From Pseudomonadales bacterium (GTDB lineage Bacteria; Pseudomonadota; Gammaproteobacteria; Pseudomonadales; UBA5518), in contig JAJVIG010000038.1 in the NCBI GenBank assembly GCA_022072145.1, positions 1 through 48,031 of the forward strand: 48,031 nucleotides of DNA, read 5' to 3'. Shown here piece by piece: positions 33,443-42,217 of the stretch; position 1 is the stretch's first letter; each line of letters opens with the position of its first letter. The position numbers and the translations under genes were made by a program. The notes beneath the pieces were generated by a model, which was given only the letters and a program-made list of their open reading frames with translations, was not told the DNA's origin and did no database searches.

Positions 33443-35470
33443 ATGACCCGTGCACCCACCCGTTCATCGCGTGCCCTGCCCGCGCACCGGCTCGCACTGG
33501 CGGCCGCCGTGCTGCTGGCCTGCGGTCACACCCAGGCAGCGGACGAGCAAGGCAGCACCGCCGAGCCGTTCATGCTCGGAGTGGTCACGGTGATCGGCAA
33601 ACGGGAGAAGGCGCAGGACATCGGCGCCGTAGGCAACGAGCGCGTCGCCTCCGTGATCGATCGCAAGGACATCCTGCAGTTCAACCGTGACACCATCGGC
33701 GATGCGCTCAACCTGCTCCCGGGGGTAACGCTGTCGACCAACTCGCGCAACGAGAAGACGATCGCGGTGCGCGGTTTCGACTCGCGACAGGTCCCGCTGT
33801 TCATCGACGGTATCCCCTTCTACGTACCGTACGACGGCTACGTGGATTTCAACCGCTTCACGACCGCCGACCTGGCGGCGATCCAGGTCGACAAGGGCTT
33901 CGGTTCGGTCGCGTACGGCCCCAACACCCTCGGTGGGGCGATCAACCTGATCTCGCGCAAACCGGTGCAACGCTTCGAGGCGGACGTCTCGACCGGCGTC
34001 GGTTCGGAGCAGCAGCGCAAGGCCGCGCTGAACATCGGCACCAACCAGGGCCTCTGGTACCTGCAGGCCGGTGCGTCACGCGTGCAGAGCGAAGGTTTCC
34101 CGCTGTCCTCGGATTTCACCGCCACCGCGACCGAGGACGGCGACGACCGCGAGAACGCCGACCGCAAGGACACCAAACTGTCGTTCAAGGTCGGACTGAC
34201 GCCCAATCAGACCGACGAGTACGCGATCAGCTACTACCGCCAGGACGGGGAAAAAGGACAACCACCCTCCACGGATCCCGCCGTGGCCCGTTACTGGAGG
34301 TGGCCGTACTGGGACAAGCAAAGCCTGTACTTCCTGTCGAACACGGCGCTCGGGTCCACCGAGTTCCTGAAGATCCGGCTGTATCGCGACGAGTTCGACA
34401 ACGAGGTCGATTCGTACACCGACGGCAGTTACCGCACCCTGAAGACCAGCGGCCGCGGCAGCGTGGGGACCGGGCGCAGCATCTACGACGACCGCACCGA
34501 CGGCGGTTCGGTCGCGCTCGAGTCGTACCGCCTGGACGCGCACGCCTTGCGGCTGGTCGCTCACTGCAAGACCGACAGCCACGCGGAACGTGACGCCACC
34601 GGTCGCGAGAACACGACATTCGAGGACACGCTGCGCTCGTACGCTCTCGAGGACAGCATCGACCTGGCGCCGGCGTGGATGCTCTCGCTCGGCGTGGCCC
34701 GCCACGAGCTGCGGCCCGACAAAGTGTTCAGCATCGGCAACCCCTATTCGCTACCCGACACCCAGAAGGCGACCGATGCGCAGGCCGGACTGTTCCACGA
34801 CTGGTCACCGACGGCGCGCCTGTACGTGACGGTGGCCAGCAAGACCCGTCTTCCGACGTTGAAGGATCGCTACTCGCAACGCCTGGGCACTTACGTCGAG
34901 AACCCGGAACTGAGCCCCGAGGAATCGATCAACTACGAAATCGGCTATCGCGGCACGCCATGGCCCGGCGTCACGGCGGAGGCCGCGCTTTTCTACAGCG
35001 ACATCAGCGACAAGATCCAGTCGGTCGCGAACGTCGTCGGCACCCGATCGCAGATGCAGAACGTCGGTAAGGTGCGCTCCGCGGGCTTCGAGGTGGCGTT
35101 GCGCTGCGATGTCGGCGATGCGCTCGAACTGGGAGGCAGCTACACGCACATCGACCTCGACAACCGCAGTGACCCCGCGACCCGTCTGACCGACGTGCCC
35201 GGACGCAAGGCGGTGGCGCACGCGCTGTGGCGCGTGACAGGGCGACTCGACGTGATCGCGCTGGCCGAGCACAACAGCAGTCGCTGGGCGTCGAACACCG
35301 TCAGGCTGGACGGCTTCAGCACCGTGAACCTGAAGCTCGCCTTCCGGCCGCTCGTGAGCACCACGATCGAGACCGGGGTCGAGAACCTGAGCGACAGCAA
35401 CTACGCCCTGGCCGACGGCTTTCCCGCTGCCGGGCGCACGTGGTTCCTCACTGCGAACTACCACTTCTGA
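33443..35470 (+). CDS. TonB-dependent outer-membrane receptor in the molybdate locus
   Basis: 675 residues from ATG 33443, just after the operator-like palindrome. Signal peptide about 1-33 (ending HTQAADEQ), then a plug domain with EKAQDIGAVGNERV, LNLLPGVTLS, IAVRGFDSRQVPLFIDGIPFYVPYDG and LGGAINLISRKP, and a beta-barrel ending in the terminal Phe of NYHF (GRTWFLTANYHF). Such receptors import scarce ligands using TonB energy. The flanking modC, modE and ModE-like box suggest the cargo is molybdate, tungstate or a metal-binding small molecule carrying them; the sequence alone does not prove this. Confidence 0.88.
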   Translation: MTRAPTRSSRALPAHRLALAAAVLLACGHTQAADEQGSTAEPFMLGVVTVIGKREKAQDIGAVGNERVASVIDRKDILQFNRDTIGDALNLLPGVTLSTNSRNEKTIAVRGFDSRQVPLFIDGIPFYVPYDGYVDFNRFTTADLAAIQVDKGFGSVAYGPNTLGGAINLISRKPVQRFEADVSTGVGSEQQRKAALNIGTNQGLWYLQAGASRVQSEGFPLSSDFTATATEDGDDRENADRKDTKLSFKVGLTPNQTDEYAISYYRQDGEKGQPPSTDPAVARYWRWPYWDKQSLYFLSNTALGSTEFLKIRLYRDEFDNEVDSYTDGSYRTLKTSGRGSVGTGRSIYDDRTDGGSVALESYRLDAHALRLVAHCKTDSHAERDATGRENTTFEDTLRSYALEDSIDLAPAWMLSLGVARHELRPDKVFSIGNPYSLPDTQKATDAQAGLFHDWSPTARLYVTVASKTRLPTLKDRYSQRLGTYVENPELSPEESINYEIGYRGTPWPGVTAEAALFYSDISDKIQSVANVVGTRSQMQNVGKVRSAGFEVALRCDVGDALELGGSYTHIDLDNRSDPATRLTDVPGRKAVAHALWRVTGRLDVIALAEHNSSRWASNTVRLDGFSTVNLKLAFRPLVSTTIETGVENLSDSNYALADGFPAAGRTWFLTANYHF

Positions 35471-35494
35471 CACCACTGAACAGGGAGAACTCCG

Positions 35495-36037
35495 ATGACA
35501 TACCTCGTCCGCCATCTGCTCGCCACCATCGTCCTGCTCGCGGCCGGATTCGCCTGGGCGTCCGAACCACCCACCGACCCGGCCCGCTTCGTCACCACCC
35601 GCTTCACGGTCGATGGCGCGGTCGAGAACCGTCTGGATCTGGGGGTGGAGGATCTGGCGCAGTTTCCCCCTCAGCAGATCGGCGAGCTGCCGCTGGTCTG
35701 CCAGTCGGGGGCGAACCTCGGCACGCTGGAACAGCTGAAGGGAGTACTGCTGCGCGACATCCTGGAGAAGGCCGTGGTCAAGGCACCCGAGCACAACGAC
35801 GTCAAGAAGATGGTCGTCGTGGCCGCCGCCAGCGACGGCTACAGGGTCGTGTTCTCGTGGAGCGAGTTATTCAACTCCCCGCTCGGCGAAGGCGTGATCG
35901 TGTTCTTCGAGAAGGACGGCCGGCCGCTGGCCGACGACGAAGGACGCATCGCGCTGGTGTCCGGCAAGGACCTCCGCACCGGGCCGCGTCACGTCAAATG
36001 GCTGCAGAGCATCGAGGTTCGCAAGATCGCCGACTGA
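35495..36037 (+). CDS. Small secreted molybdopterin-oxidoreductase-fold protein
   Basis: 180 residues with a Sec signal peptide (1-22, ending FAWAS). The mature part resembles the core of the sulfite oxidase/YedY molybdopterin-binding domain: TRFTVDGAVENRLDLGVEDLAQFP, LKGVLLRDILEKA, VVVAAASDGYRVVFSWSELF and DLRTGPRHVKWLQSIEV. It is much shorter than real enzymes and has no dimerisation domain. Cys69 (LPLVCQSGAN) lies near where the family places its Mo-ligand cysteine, but cofactor binding is uncertain. It is 24 bases after the receptor gene, probably co-transcribed. It could be a periplasmic ligand-binding partner of the receptor, which is inference. Confidence 0.75.
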   Translation: MTYLVRHLLATIVLLAAGFAWASEPPTDPARFVTTRFTVDGAVENRLDLGVEDLAQFPPQQIGELPLVCQSGANLGTLEQLKGVLLRDILEKAVVKAPEHNDVKKMVVVAAASDGYRVVFSWSELFNSPLGEGVIVFFEKDGRPLADDEGRIALVSGKDLRTGPRHVKWLQSIEVRKIAD

Positions 36038-36131
36038 CCGCCTCGCGCTGGCGACCGCACACACGCATCGGACGCCCACGGTCCATGCGCGGTATGCTGC
36101 CGCCCTCGATCCCGGCGGAGCGGCACTGGTC

Positions 36132-36944
36132 ATGGCAGCGGACGGTGAGCACATCGAACTGAAAGGCGCGATCTGGATGACCGTCGGCGGCTCCAACCTC
36201 GGAGGTCCGGGGCGTATCGAGCTGCTCGCCAGGATCGCCGACTGCGGTTCGATCACCCAGGCGGCCAAAGCGATGAAGATGAGTTACAAGGCGGCCTGGG
36301 ACGCGGTCGATGCGATGAACAACCTCGCCGGTGAGCCGCTGGTCGAGCGTCTGGCCGGTGGCAAGGGGGGCGGCGGAACCCGACTGACCTCACGTGGCGA
36401 GCAGTTGGTCGAGAACTTCCGCCTGATCGAGCGCGAGCACCGGCGGTTCGTCGAGTCGCTCAGCCGCCAGGCCGAGAGCATAACCGAAGACTATCTCTTG
36501 ATCAGGAGAATGAGCATGAAGACTAGTGCACGCAACCAGTTCATGGGCACGGTGAGCCGGGTGCATCGCGGTGCGGTCAACGACGAGATCGAACTCGACG
36601 TCGCCGGAGGCCTCGAGATCGTCGCGATCGTGACGCGCGAGAGCTCCGACAGTCTGGGGCTGCAGCCGGGCGCGGAAGCCTTCGCGCTGGTGAAATCGTC
36701 CTCGATCATCATCGTGACGGACGACCAGGGAGCGCGCTTCTCGGCGCGCAACCGCCTTCGCGGCACGATCGCGCGGGTGCATCCGGGCGCCGTGAACACC
36801 GAAGTCGTGATCGAACTGCCGGGCGGCGGTTCCGTAGCGGCGATCGTCACGAACGAGAGCAGCGAAGCGCTGGGGCTGGCGGCAGGCAAGCCCGCCTCGG
36901 CGATCTTCAAGGCTTCCAGTGTGATCGTCGCGGTGCCGACCTGA
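36132..36944 (+). CDS. modE: Molybdate-responsive regulator ModE
   Basis: 270 residues. The N-terminal winged HTH (about 20-105) contains GRIELLARIADCGSITQAAKAMKMSYKAAWDAVDAMN, the ModE hallmark. Two Mop domains follow, each starting SARNxxxGT: residues 132-196 and 204-268, with GAVNDEIELDV and GAVNTEVVIEL as paired molybdate-binding strands. ModE binds molybdate and then DNA, usually repressing mod genes. It lies 94 bases after the small secreted protein, so it may have its own promoter. The two palindromes at 31.7 and 33.4 kb are its likely targets. Confidence 0.95.
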   Translation: MAADGEHIELKGAIWMTVGGSNLGGPGRIELLARIADCGSITQAAKAMKMSYKAAWDAVDAMNNLAGEPLVERLAGGKGGGGTRLTSRGEQLVENFRLIEREHRRFVESLSRQAESITEDYLLIRRMSMKTSARNQFMGTVSRVHRGAVNDEIELDVAGGLEIVAIVTRESSDSLGLQPGAEAFALVKSSSIIIVTDDQGARFSARNRLRGTIARVHPGAVNTEVVIELPGGGSVAAIVTNESSEALGLAAGKPASAIFKASSVIVAVPT

Positions 36945-36962
36945 ACGGCAGGCTCCGCGTCT

Positions 36963-36981
36963 GCGCGGGGCGCACCCGCGC
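36963..36981. terminator. GC-rich hairpin between convergent modE and a small gene
   Basis: GCGCGGG (36963-36969) pairs perfectly with CCCGCGC (36975-36981) around a 5-base loop, 16 bases past the modE stop region and 30 bases before the end of the convergent small gene. No T-run follows, so its role as a terminator is uncertain. Confidence 0.35.
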
Positions 36982-37011
36982 CGAAAGCAAGCTTCGCGGT
37001 CCGTTGGCGTC

Positions 37012-37263
37012 CTAGTGCAGCACCGGCACGCGCAGCTCGGCCGCCGCATCACGCCGGCAGCACTCGACCCACAGCGGCCAGTCGACCGGCAACATCCGGA
37101 ACAGCGCGTCCTCCACATCGCCGCGCGCCTCCCCGGGCAGTGCCACCAGCGCACGGTCGATCGCCTCGAAGCGACGCACCGCCTCGTCCCACAGCAGCGG
37201 GTCCGGGCAGTGGTGCGCCCAGAGGATGGCGGTGTGCAGCGGTTGCAGCAGTTCCGGCGTCAT
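37012..37263 (-). CDS. Small protein of unknown function
   Basis: 83 residues from ATG 37263 (MTPELLQPLH), with AGGA upstream; ATG 37290 is an in-frame alternative. It looks helical and soluble (ILWAHHCPDPLLWDEAVRRFEAIDRALVALPGEARGDVEDALFRMLP), ends in RVPVLH and has two adjacent cysteines (ECCRRD). No family recognised. It stands alone between modE (convergent) and the terminator of the RND operon. The 120 bases upstream are distinctly AT-rich and may hold its promoter. Confidence 0.6.
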   Translation of the reverse strand: MTPELLQPLHTAILWAHHCPDPLLWDEAVRRFEAIDRALVALPGEARGDVEDALFRMLPVDWPLWVECCRRDAAAELRVPVLH

Positions 37264-37384
37264 GTTCCTGTCTTCCGGCTGGTGGTGCACAGCGGGGAAA
37301 CAAAAAAGATGCCATGTAGAACGGATATGAGATAAACGCTGTAACAGTTTGTTTTATATTGTGTTGACTCTTTAGGTCGGCACG

Positions 37385-37410
37385 ATAAAGGGCGGCGGGA
37401 TTCCGCCGCC
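37385..37410 (-). terminator. Rho-independent terminator of the second RND operon
   Basis: On the minus strand GGCGGCGG (37410-37403), a 4-base loop and CCGCCGCC (37398-37391) form an 8-bp GC stem followed directly by CTTTAT (37390-37385). It begins 4 bases after the RND permease stop at 37414. Confidence 0.75.
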
Positions 37411-37413
37411 TTC

Positions 37414-40400
37414 TCAGGACAGATCGTGCCGGCGTACCACGTGGTCCGCGACCATCGCCTCGTGGCGGCGTGCCACGTAGCTGTACATCACCGGCACCAC
37501 GAACAGCGTGAACAGCGTGCCGACCAGCATGCCGAAGGTGATCACGATACCGATCGAGATGCGCGCGTTCGCTCCCGCCCCGCTCGCCAGCAGCAGCGGG
37601 ATCACGCCGCAGACCATCGCGGCGGTGGTCATCAGGATCGGACGCAGCCGCACGGTCGCTGCCTCGATCACTGCATCGATCGCGCCGGCGGAGCGGATCT
37701 CCTGCTGCCGGTTCGCGAAATCGACGATCAGGATGCCGTGCTTGCTGATCAGCCCGATCAACGTCAGCAGACCCACCTGCGTGTAGATGTTCATGGTCGC
37801 GAGCCCGAGCGCGAGCGGGATCAGTGCCCCGCAGACCGATAGCGGCACGCTGACCAGCACCGTCAGCGGGTCACTGAAGCTCTCGAACTGCGCCGCCAGC
37901 ACCAGGAAGATCAGCACGAAGGAGAACAGGAAGGTCAGCAGCAGCACGTTGCCCTCGGTCATGAACTGGCGTGACTGGCCCAGGTAATCGGCGCTGAAGC
38001 CCGCCGGCAACAGCGTCCGGCCGCTCTGCTCGAACCAGCGCACGCCCTCGCCCAGCGACACCCCGGGCGACGGCAGCGCACCGATGGTCGCCGAATTGAG
38101 CTGCTGGTATTCGGTCAGGCTGCCGGGGCGGTTCTGACGCACGCGCGAGACCACGGCCGACAGCGGCACCAGCTCACCGCTGGCGGTGCGCACGTGGTAG
38201 GTATCGAGCCGGTCCTCGGCGTTGCGGTATGCGCGCTCGGTCTGCAGGATGATCTCGTAGCTGCGGCTGTCGAGGCTGAAACGCGAGGACTCGTTCTCGT
38301 TCAGGAAGGTCGCGAGCGTGGTGCCGATCTCGGCCACGTCGATGCCGAGCCGCGCCGCCTTGTCGCGGTCGATCTCGAGGCGCAGTTCCGGCTTCTCGAA
38401 GCGCAACTCCGACTGCACGTAGACGAATTTGCCGCTCGCGCGCGCCTTGGCCTCGATCTCTGCGGCCACCTGCGCGAGCAGTTCGTAGGAGCCGGTGGTC
38501 GCGATCACGAAGCGGATCGGCAACTCGGGCGAGGCACCGGGTATCGAGGGCATGTTGAACGCGTTGATGCGCAACCCCGCGACCGCTGCCATGCGCGCCG
38601 TGAGGTCCTGCTGCACCTGCATCGCATCGCGCTCGCGCTCGCTCCAGGGCTCGAGCTCGAGCATGCCGAAGAAGGTATTGGCACCCATCGCGCCGGTCAC
38701 CAGGAAGTGGCGGGCGTGTTCCGGCGTGTCACGCAGCACCTGCTCGACCTGGGCGCCGAAGGCGCGGGTGTACTCGATGGTGGTGTTGAACGGCCCCTCC
38801 CCGACCACGTAGACGTGCCCGGTGTCCTCGAGCGGCGCGAGTTCCTGCGGCACCGCGCGGAACAGGAAGAACAGGCTGACCAGGATCGCCGCGGCGAACA
38901 CCAGCACCACCGGTCGATTGGCCAGCGTGCGCTCCAGCATGCGGCGGTAGCGGCGCTTCAGCGCCTCGAACGCGCGGTCCAGCCATTGCACGAAGCCGTG
39001 CGAGGAATCCTCATGGCGCAGCAGGCGGCTGCACATCATCGGCGACAGCGTCAACGCGACCACCCCCGAGACGATCACTGCCCCGGCCAGCGTGAAGGCG
39101 AACTCGATGAACAGCTTGCCGGTCAGCCCGCCGAGGAAGGCGATCGGGGCGTACACCGCCGCCAGCGTCAACGTCATCACCACCACCGGGAACGCGATTT
39201 CGCGCGCGCCCTGCAGCGCGGCCGGGAGCGGCTCCATGCCTTCCTCGATGTGGCGCTGGATGTTCTCGACGACCACGATCGCATCGTCCACCACCAGCCC
39301 GATCGCCAGCACCATCGCCAGCAGCGTGAGCAGGTTCACCGAGAAGCCCAGCCACAGCATCAGCGACAGCACGCCGATCAGCGACAGCGGGATCGTCACC
39401 ACCGGCACCACCACCGAGCGCAACGAACCGAGGAACAGGAAGATGATCAGCACCACGATCAGGCTCGCCTCGATCAGCGTGGTGACGACCTCGTCGATCG
39501 AGGCGCTGATCGACTGCGTGGCGTCGTAGACGATGCCGCCGTTCATGCCGTCCGGGAGCTGCCCGACGATGAACGGCATCATCTCGCGCACGTTGCGCCC
39601 CACGTCGAGCGGGTTGGCGGTGATCGCCGGGTTGATGCCCACGAACACCGCGATCCGCCCATCGTCGCTGGAGCTGTGGTCGTAGCTCTCGGCGCCCATC
39701 TCCACGCGCGCCACGTCACCCAGGCGCACCACCGATTCACCGTCGCGGCGCAGCACCAGGCGGCGGAAGCCCTCGGCATCGCGGATCACGGTCTGCGGGT
39801 TCAGGTACAGCTGGACGAAGTCGCTGCGGACCGTGCCGGCGGCGCTCTGCACGTTGTTGCGTGCCAGCGCACGCTGCACGTCGCTGGCGGTGAGACCGAA
39901 GGCGGCGATGCGTTGCGGATCGAGCCACACGCGCATCGCGAACTTGCGTCCGCCGTCGATGCGTGCCTCGCCCACGCCCTTGACCGTGCTCAGCAGCGGC
40001 ACGACCACGCGGTCGAGGTAGTCCGTGATCTGCTCCGGCGTCAGCACCTCGCTGGTGAAGGTGAGGAACATGAGCACGTCGTTGCCCATGCCGGCTTCCT
40101 TCTCGACCGCCGGATCCTCGGCATCGGGCGGCAGCTCCCGGCGCTGCTGCTCGACCTTCGCGCTGATGTCGGCGAACGCGGCGTCGATGTCGTAACCGGC
40201 ACGCAGGTGCGCCGAGATCCGCGACACGCCGTCGGAACTGTGCGCCTCCAGGTAGTCGATGCCCTCGGCGGTGGCGATCGCGCGCTCGAGCGGGCGCGTG
40301 ATGAAGCCCTGCACCAGGTCCGCGTTGGCGCCCGGGTACGGCGTGGTCACGTTGATGACCGGATAGGAGATCTCGGGGTATTCGCGCAGGCTCAGGCTGT

Positions 40401-40488
40401 CGAAGGCGCGCAGCCCCAGCAGCACGATCAGCAGACTCACCACGCAGGCGAGCACGGGCCGGCGGATGAAGACGTCGGTGAAGCTCAT
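37414..40488 (-). CDS. RND efflux permease (HAE1/AcrB type)
   Basis: 1024 residues. TM1 (VLACVVSLLIVLLGLRAF) is followed by SLREYPEISYPVINVTTPYPGANADLVQGFITRPLE, typical of MexW/MdtBC-like proteins. TM4 has IGLVVDDAIVVVENIQRH with the full Asp-Asp relay, and TM10 has LISKHGILIVDFANR with the relay lysine. Twelve TMs and two large periplasmic loops. Its ATG overlaps the adaptor stop (ATGA 40485-40488). Exported substrates unknown; no outer-membrane channel gene adjoins. A terminator follows the gene. Confidence 0.94.
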   Translation of the reverse strand: MSFTDVFIRRPVLACVVSLLIVLLGLRAFDSLSLREYPEISYPVINVTTPYPGANADLVQGFITRPLERAIATAEGIDYLEAHSSDGVSRISAHLRAGYDIDAAFADISAKVEQQRRELPPDAEDPAVEKEAGMGNDVLMFLTFTSEVLTPEQITDYLDRVVVPLLSTVKGVGEARIDGGRKFAMRVWLDPQRIAAFGLTASDVQRALARNNVQSAAGTVRSDFVQLYLNPQTVIRDAEGFRRLVLRRDGESVVRLGDVARVEMGAESYDHSSSDDGRIAVFVGINPAITANPLDVGRNVREMMPFIVGQLPDGMNGGIVYDATQSISASIDEVVTTLIEASLIVVLIIFLFLGSLRSVVVPVVTIPLSLIGVLSLMLWLGFSVNLLTLLAMVLAIGLVVDDAIVVVENIQRHIEEGMEPLPAALQGAREIAFPVVVMTLTLAAVYAPIAFLGGLTGKLFIEFAFTLAGAVIVSGVVALTLSPMMCSRLLRHEDSSHGFVQWLDRAFEALKRRYRRMLERTLANRPVVLVFAAAILVSLFFLFRAVPQELAPLEDTGHVYVVGEGPFNTTIEYTRAFGAQVEQVLRDTPEHARHFLVTGAMGANTFFGMLELEPWSERERDAMQVQQDLTARMAAVAGLRINAFNMPSIPGASPELPIRFVIATTGSYELLAQVAAEIEAKARASGKFVYVQSELRFEKPELRLEIDRDKAARLGIDVAEIGTTLATFLNENESSRFSLDSRSYEIILQTERAYRNAEDRLDTYHVRTASGELVPLSAVVSRVRQNRPGSLTEYQQLNSATIGALPSPGVSLGEGVRWFEQSGRTLLPAGFSADYLGQSRQFMTEGNVLLLTFLFSFVLIFLVLAAQFESFSDPLTVLVSVPLSVCGALIPLALGLATMNIYTQVGLLTLIGLISKHGILIVDFANRQQEIRSAGAIDAVIEAATVRLRPILMTTAAMVCGVIPLLLASGAGANARISIGIVITFGMLVGTLFTLFVVPVMYSYVARRHEAMVADHVVRRHDLS

Positions 40489-41585
40489 CGGGTGAGCTGG
40501 ACGCTGTTGTCGATGGTCACACGTGCGCCGGCATCGAGCTTGAGGGTGCCGGCCGTGACGACCATATCGCCTTCCGCCACGCCGTCGAGGATCGCCACCC
40601 TGCCCTCACGGCGCTGGCCGGTCTTCACGTAGCTGCGCCGTACCGCGAGCTCCTTGCCGCCATCGTCGCGCGCGCGCTCGGCGACCACGAACACCGAGTC
40701 ACCGTAGAGGTTGTAGGAGACCGCCGACTCGGGCACCGTGACCCGGTCGCGGCCGTCCCCGACCACCACCTCGACGCTGACGAACATCCCCGGCAGCAGG
40801 ATGCTGCCGGTATTCGGCACCCGCGCGCGCACCAGGACGTTGCGCGTGTTGTCGTCGACCTTGGCGTCGATCGCCGTGACCTCGCCGTCGAACACCCGGT
40901 CCGGGTACGCCTGCACCCGGCAACGCACGGTCTGTCCGGTCGCCAGCTGCGGCAGTTCCTGCTCGGGCAGCGCGAAATCCACCTCGAGCGTGTCCAGCGA
41001 CTGCAGCGTCACGATCGCCTGCCCTTCGGCCACGAACTCGCCGACCTCGATCTCCGGGATGCCGATCCGACCCGCGAACGGCGCGCGCAGGTGCTTGCGC
41101 GCGATCACCGCCTCGGTGCGCTCGACCTGCGCGCTGACGTCCTTCAGCAACGATTCGGTCTTGTCGAAATCGGTGCGCGAGATCGCCTTGTTGGCGAGCA
41201 GGCGCTGGTCGCGTTCGAAGTTGATCTCGGCGAGTCGGCGCTGGGCGAGCAGGCTCTTCAGCGTCGCGACCTCGACGCGGTCGTCGAGGCTGGCGATCTC
41301 GTCGCCGGGCGCGACCTGATCGCCGGCCTTGAAATGCAGCCGGGTGACGACACCCGAGGACTCGGTCGCCAGATCGACGCCCTGCACCGCCTTCAGCGTC
41401 CCGACCGCCGCGATCGCGACGTCCCAGCGCTCGCGCCGCGCCGGCTGTGCCGAGACGGTCACGGGCGGTGGCTCGAAATCGGCCAGGTAACGATCGATCA
41501 GCCGCTGCTTGCCCTCGATGAAACCGAAGATGGTGCCGAATACCAGCACCAGTGCGGCGACCATGATCACCATCGGTTTCTTCAT
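40485..41585 (-). CDS. RND efflux periplasmic adaptor (membrane-fusion protein)
   Basis: 366 residues with an N-terminal membrane anchor (VIMVAALVLVFGTIFGFI) rather than a lipobox. Lipoyl halves (ATESSGVVTRLHFKAGDQVAPGDEIASLDD and LRAPFAGRIGIPEIEVGEFVAEG) flank a short coiled coil (RDQRLLANKAISRTDFDKTESLLKDV). This is the layout of MdtA/MexH-like adaptors. First gene of the two-gene pump operon. No local regulator gene is present in the 158-base gap upstream. Confidence 0.92.
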   Translation of the reverse strand: MKKPMVIMVAALVLVFGTIFGFIEGKQRLIDRYLADFEPPPVTVSAQPARRERWDVAIAAVGTLKAVQGVDLATESSGVVTRLHFKAGDQVAPGDEIASLDDRVEVATLKSLLAQRRLAEINFERDQRLLANKAISRTDFDKTESLLKDVSAQVERTEAVIARKHLRAPFAGRIGIPEIEVGEFVAEGQAIVTLQSLDTLEVDFALPEQELPQLATGQTVRCRVQAYPDRVFDGEVTAIDAKVDDNTRNVLVRARVPNTGSILLPGMFVSVEVVVGDGRDRVTVPESAVSYNLYGDSVFVVAERARDDGGKELAVRRSYVKTGQRREGRVAILDGVAEGDMVVTAGTLKLDAGARVTIDNSVQLTR

Positions 41586-41743
41586 CGGGACGGTTCCGTC
41601 AGTGCGGGAGCATCGGTGCCGGGGTGTGCGGAGCGCGCCATTCTACGGAGCCTGCCACGGTGCGACATCGGGAATATCACCCGATTAAGGGACCGTAACA
41701 TGAGCCGTCGCGGCGAACGGCGCAGGTTGCGCGCGCGCAATGT

Positions 41744-42217
41744 TCAGCGCATGCCGTCGAGCAGCGCGATCACCTCGTCGTGGTGGGTGCGCGTCTTGAC
41801 GTTCTCGATCACGTGCCGCAGGCGTCCGTCCTTGCCGATCAGGAAACTGGTACGCAGGATGCCGTCGTAGCTGCGGCCCATGAACTTCTTCGGTCCCCAC
41901 GCGCCGTACTTCAGCGCCACCGCGTGCTCGGGGTCGGACAGCAGATCGAAGCCGAGACGGTCACGCCCGGCGAACTTCGCGAGCTTCGCCACCGGGTCGG
42001 GGCTCACGCCGAGCACCACCGCATCACGGGCAGCGAGCTCGGCCGCGGCATCGCGCAGCCCGCAGGCCTGCACGGTGCAGCCGGGGGTCATCGCCGCCGG
42101 ATAGAAATACAGCACCACGTTGTGCGTGCCGCGAAACTGTTTCAGCGAAACGGTCTCGCCGCGCTGGTTCTCGAGCGCGAATACCGGTGCCAGGTTGCCG
42201 ATCTTCGGGAACGTCAT
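41744..42217 (-). CDS. bcp: Thioredoxin-dependent peroxiredoxin (BCP/PrxQ type)
   Basis: 157 residues. The peroxidatic Cys47 and resolving Cys52 sit in YPAAMTPGCTVQACGLRD, the 5-residue spacing of PrxQ/BCP. LGVSPDPVAKLAKFAGRDRLGFDLLSD follows the family. It reduces hydrogen and alkyl peroxides in the cytosol with thioredoxin. Its ATG overlaps the rmuC stop (ATGA 42214-42217), so rmuC and bcp are coupled. Confidence 0.93.
   Translation of the reverse strand: MTFPKIGNLAPVFALENQRGETVSLKQFRGTHNVVLYFYPAAMTPGCTVQACGLRDAAAELAARDAVVLGVSPDPVAKLAKFAGRDRLGFDLLSDPEHAVALKYGAWGPKKFMGRSYDGILRTSFLIGKDGRLRHVIENVKTRTHHDEVIALLDGMR

Noticed and set aside
33443..35470. Calling the receptor a cobalamin or siderophore receptor
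   Set aside because: The plug is generic; nothing in sequence or neighbours points to those ligands, while the mod context points elsewhere.
41667..41685. Hairpin ATCGGG...CCCGAT between the RND adaptor and bcp as a terminator or operator
   Set aside because: Six-bp stem with a 7-base loop, no T-run, and both flanking genes point the same way with the adaptor start upstream; too weak to call.
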